A stretch of 64,000 bases of DNA, taken from the NCBI RefSeq assembly GCF_039535475.1, contig NZ_BAAAXG010000026.1, positions 1,550,001 through 1,614,000 of the forward strand. Direction: 5' to 3'. A program made the translations under genes and the position numbers. This DNA comes from Streptomyces showdoensis. Its GTDB lineage: Bacteria; Actinomycetota; Actinomycetes; Streptomycetales; Streptomycetaceae. Positions 62,592 through 64,000 of this stretch are shown one piece after another (the stretch's first letter is position 1; the number at the start of each line of letters is the position of its first letter). The notes beneath the pieces are model-generated. The model was not told the origin of the DNA. It was given only the letters and a program-made list of their open reading frames with translations, and searched no databases.

Positions 62592-64000
62592 TCAGTACGA
62601 GAAGGCCATGGGCCGGTCGGGGTCGCGGTCCCCGCCGATCTTGGTGGGCGGGTTGAGGTCGTCCTCGGTGAGCTCGGGCGGGCCGGCCTTGACGTACTTG
62701 ACCAGGAGCTTCACCTCGATCACGGCGAGCACGGCGTAGAGGAGCGTGAAGGCGATCATCGACGTGAGCACCTCGGCCGTGGAGACCCCGGGGGAGACGG
62801 CGTCACGGGTGCGCAGCACGCCGTAGACCACCCACGGCTGGCGGCCCATCTCGGTGAAGATCCAGCCCCAGGAGTTGGCGATCAGCGGGAAGGCCATGGT
62901 CCACAGGGCGATGATCCAGTACCACTTGCCCAGGCGGGGGCTGAGCGCCTTCCGCTTGAACAGCACCAGATTCGGCACTTCGTCCTCACCGGTCCGCAGC
63001 CCTGGCGCCAGCATGAACTTCTTGCGGGTCAGCCAGAGGCCCACCAGCCCGATGGTCAGCGAGGCCATGCCGAAGCCGATCATCCAGCGGAAGCCCCAGT
63101 AGGCGACGGGGATGTTCGGCCGGTAGTCGCCGGGACCGAACTTCTCCTGCTCGGCCTTGTTGACGTCGTTGATGCCCGGGACGTACGAGCTGAAGTCGTC
63201 GTTCGCGAGGAAGGACAGCAGGCCCGGGATCTCTATGGCGACCGTGTTGTGGCCCTTCTCGACGTCGCCGTAGGCGAACACGGAGAAGGGTGCGGGTGCC
63301 TGGCCGTCCCAGAGCGCCTCGGCCGCGGCCATCTTCATGGGCTGCTGCTTGAACATGACCTTGCCGAGCAGGTCACCGCTGATCGCGGTGCCCAGGCCGG
63401 CGATGATCAGGGTGATCAGGCCGACCCGCAGCGAGGTCCGCATCACCGTGATGTGCCGCTTGCGCGCCAGGTGGAAGGCGGAGATGCCCACCATGAACGC
63501 GCCGCCGACCAGGAAGGCCGCCGTGATGGTGTGGAAGAACTGGGTGAGCGCGGTGTTCTGGGTGAGCACCAGCCAGAAGTCGGTGAGCTCGGCCCGGCCC
63601 CGCTCGGCGTTGATCCGGTAGCCGACCGGGTGCTGCATCCAGGAGTTCGCGGCGAGGATGAAGTACGCGGACAGGATCGTGCCGATCGACACCATCCAGA
63701 TGCAGGCGAGGTGGATCTTCTTGGGGAGCTTGTCCCAGCCGAAGATCCACAGGCCGATGAAGGTGGACTCGAAGAAGAACGCGATCAGCGCCTCGAAGGC
63801 CAGGGGCGCGCCGAAGATGTCGCCGACGAAGCGGGAGTAGTCGGACCAGTTCATGCCGAACTGGAACTCCTGCACGATGCCGGTGACGACACCCATCGCG
63901 ATGTTGATGAGGAAGAGCTTGCCCCAGAACTTCGTCGCCTTGAGGTACTTCTCCTTCTCGGTGCGCACCCAGGCGGTCTGAAGACCGGCGGTCAGCGCGG
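62592..64000 (-). CDS. cydA: Cytochrome bd oxidase subunit I (5' end outside window)
   Basis: The minus-strand frame is open to the right edge: before the internal Met at 63968 it reads ALTAGLQTAWV, typical of CydA, so the true start lies beyond. Visible parts include FGMNWSDYSRFVGDIFGAPLAFE, NSWMQHPVGY in the quinol-oxidising region, and GRQPWVVYGVLRT, the conserved GRQPW motif. The heme ligand His19 lies outside the window. It forms the heme-bearing half of cytochrome bd. A promoter (in other Streptomyces with Rex operators) would lie to the right. Confidence 0.95.
   Translation of the reverse strand, partial: ALTAGLQTAWVRTEKEKYLKATKFWGKLFLINIAMGVVTGIVQEFQFGMNWSDYSRFVGDIFGAPLAFEALIAFFFESTFIGLWIFGWDKLPKKIHLACIWMVSIGTILSAYFILAANSWMQHPVGYRINAERGRAELTDFWLVLTQNTALTQFFHTITAAFLVGGAFMVGISAFHLARKRHITVMRTSLRVGLITLIIAGLGTAISGDLLGKVMFKQQPMKMAAAEALWDGQAPAPFSVFAYGDVEKGHNTVAIEIPGLLSFLANDDFSSYVPGINDVNKAEQEKFGPGDYRPNIPVAYWGFRWMIGFGMASLTIGLVGLWLTRKKFMLAPGLRTGEDEVPNLVLFKRKALSPRLGKWYWIIALWTMAFPLIANSWGWIFTEMGRQPWVVYGVLRTRDAVSPGVSTAEVLTSMIAFTLLYAVLAVIEVKLLVKYVKAGPPELTEDDLNPPTKIGGDRDPDRPMAFSY

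Overview
The window is very GC-rich, has strong third-position GC bias and GTG starts, and reads as the core chromosome of a Streptomyces. Gene order cydA-cydB-cydCD ... serS-pheA-dtpA-ecuC-sco ... HtrA-type protease matches what I recall of the S. coelicolor region SCO3945 to about SCO4000 (from memory, not checked). A perfect parS site (61506-61519), a one-mismatch parS (33276-33289) and two DnaA-box clusters (35382-35627 and 49736-49789) fit a position near oriC. Layout. 1-2365: right end of an actinomycete integrative element (rep, xis, int) inserted at the 3' end of tRNA-Arg(ACG). 2438-3616: tRNA-Ser(GCT) and an SSI-type protease inhibitor with an unusual reactive site. 3772-7555: a large PAS/receiver sensor protein whose frame is broken at a run of six C. 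7598-9969: an acyl-CoA synthetase and a SigE-family ECF sigma factor, with two palindromes between them. 10095-16246: a tightly overlapping minus-strand operon (two acyl-CoA dehydrogenases, MaoC-DUF35, MaoC, Ltp2-like aldolase) resembling the mycobacterial igr operon for the last cycle of steroid side-chain breakdown. 16463-27829: conserved singletons: a Q/N-rich small secreted protein, tRNA-Ser(TGA), HtrA-like protease, GDPD, two RsbW-like ATPases, a SEC-C/DUF5926 protein, a probable small RNA, a prim-pol domain protein, a GAF-SpoIIE phosphatase and an M24 peptidase. 28049-34359: extracytoplasmic copper handling (H/M-rich membrane protein, YcnI, Sco, PCuAC, CopC-CopD, Dyp peroxidase). 34432-37823: pheA, serS and a HAD phosphatase. 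37903-42129: rhomboid-like protein, lpd, GntR regulator and CynX-type transporter. 42272-45781: a four-gene ABC-2 exporter operon. 46037-51733: M24 peptidase, EphD-like hydrolase-SDR fusion, MerR regulator, RNA 2'-phosphotransferase, and an LLM-type oxidoreductase. 51882-55067: a Ser/Thr kinase divergent from an ECF sigma factor that is followed by two paralogous exported proteins; this is the best candidate for an undescribed signalling module. 55267-64000: HAD phosphatase, GAF histidine kinase, CydCD, CydB and most of CydA (cytochrome bd and its assembly exporter). Short tandem repeats are frequent: an in-frame 39-bp repeat inside an acyl-CoA dehydrogenase, a 34-bp duplication across the dtpA stop, and 7-, 22- and 30-bp arrays between genes.
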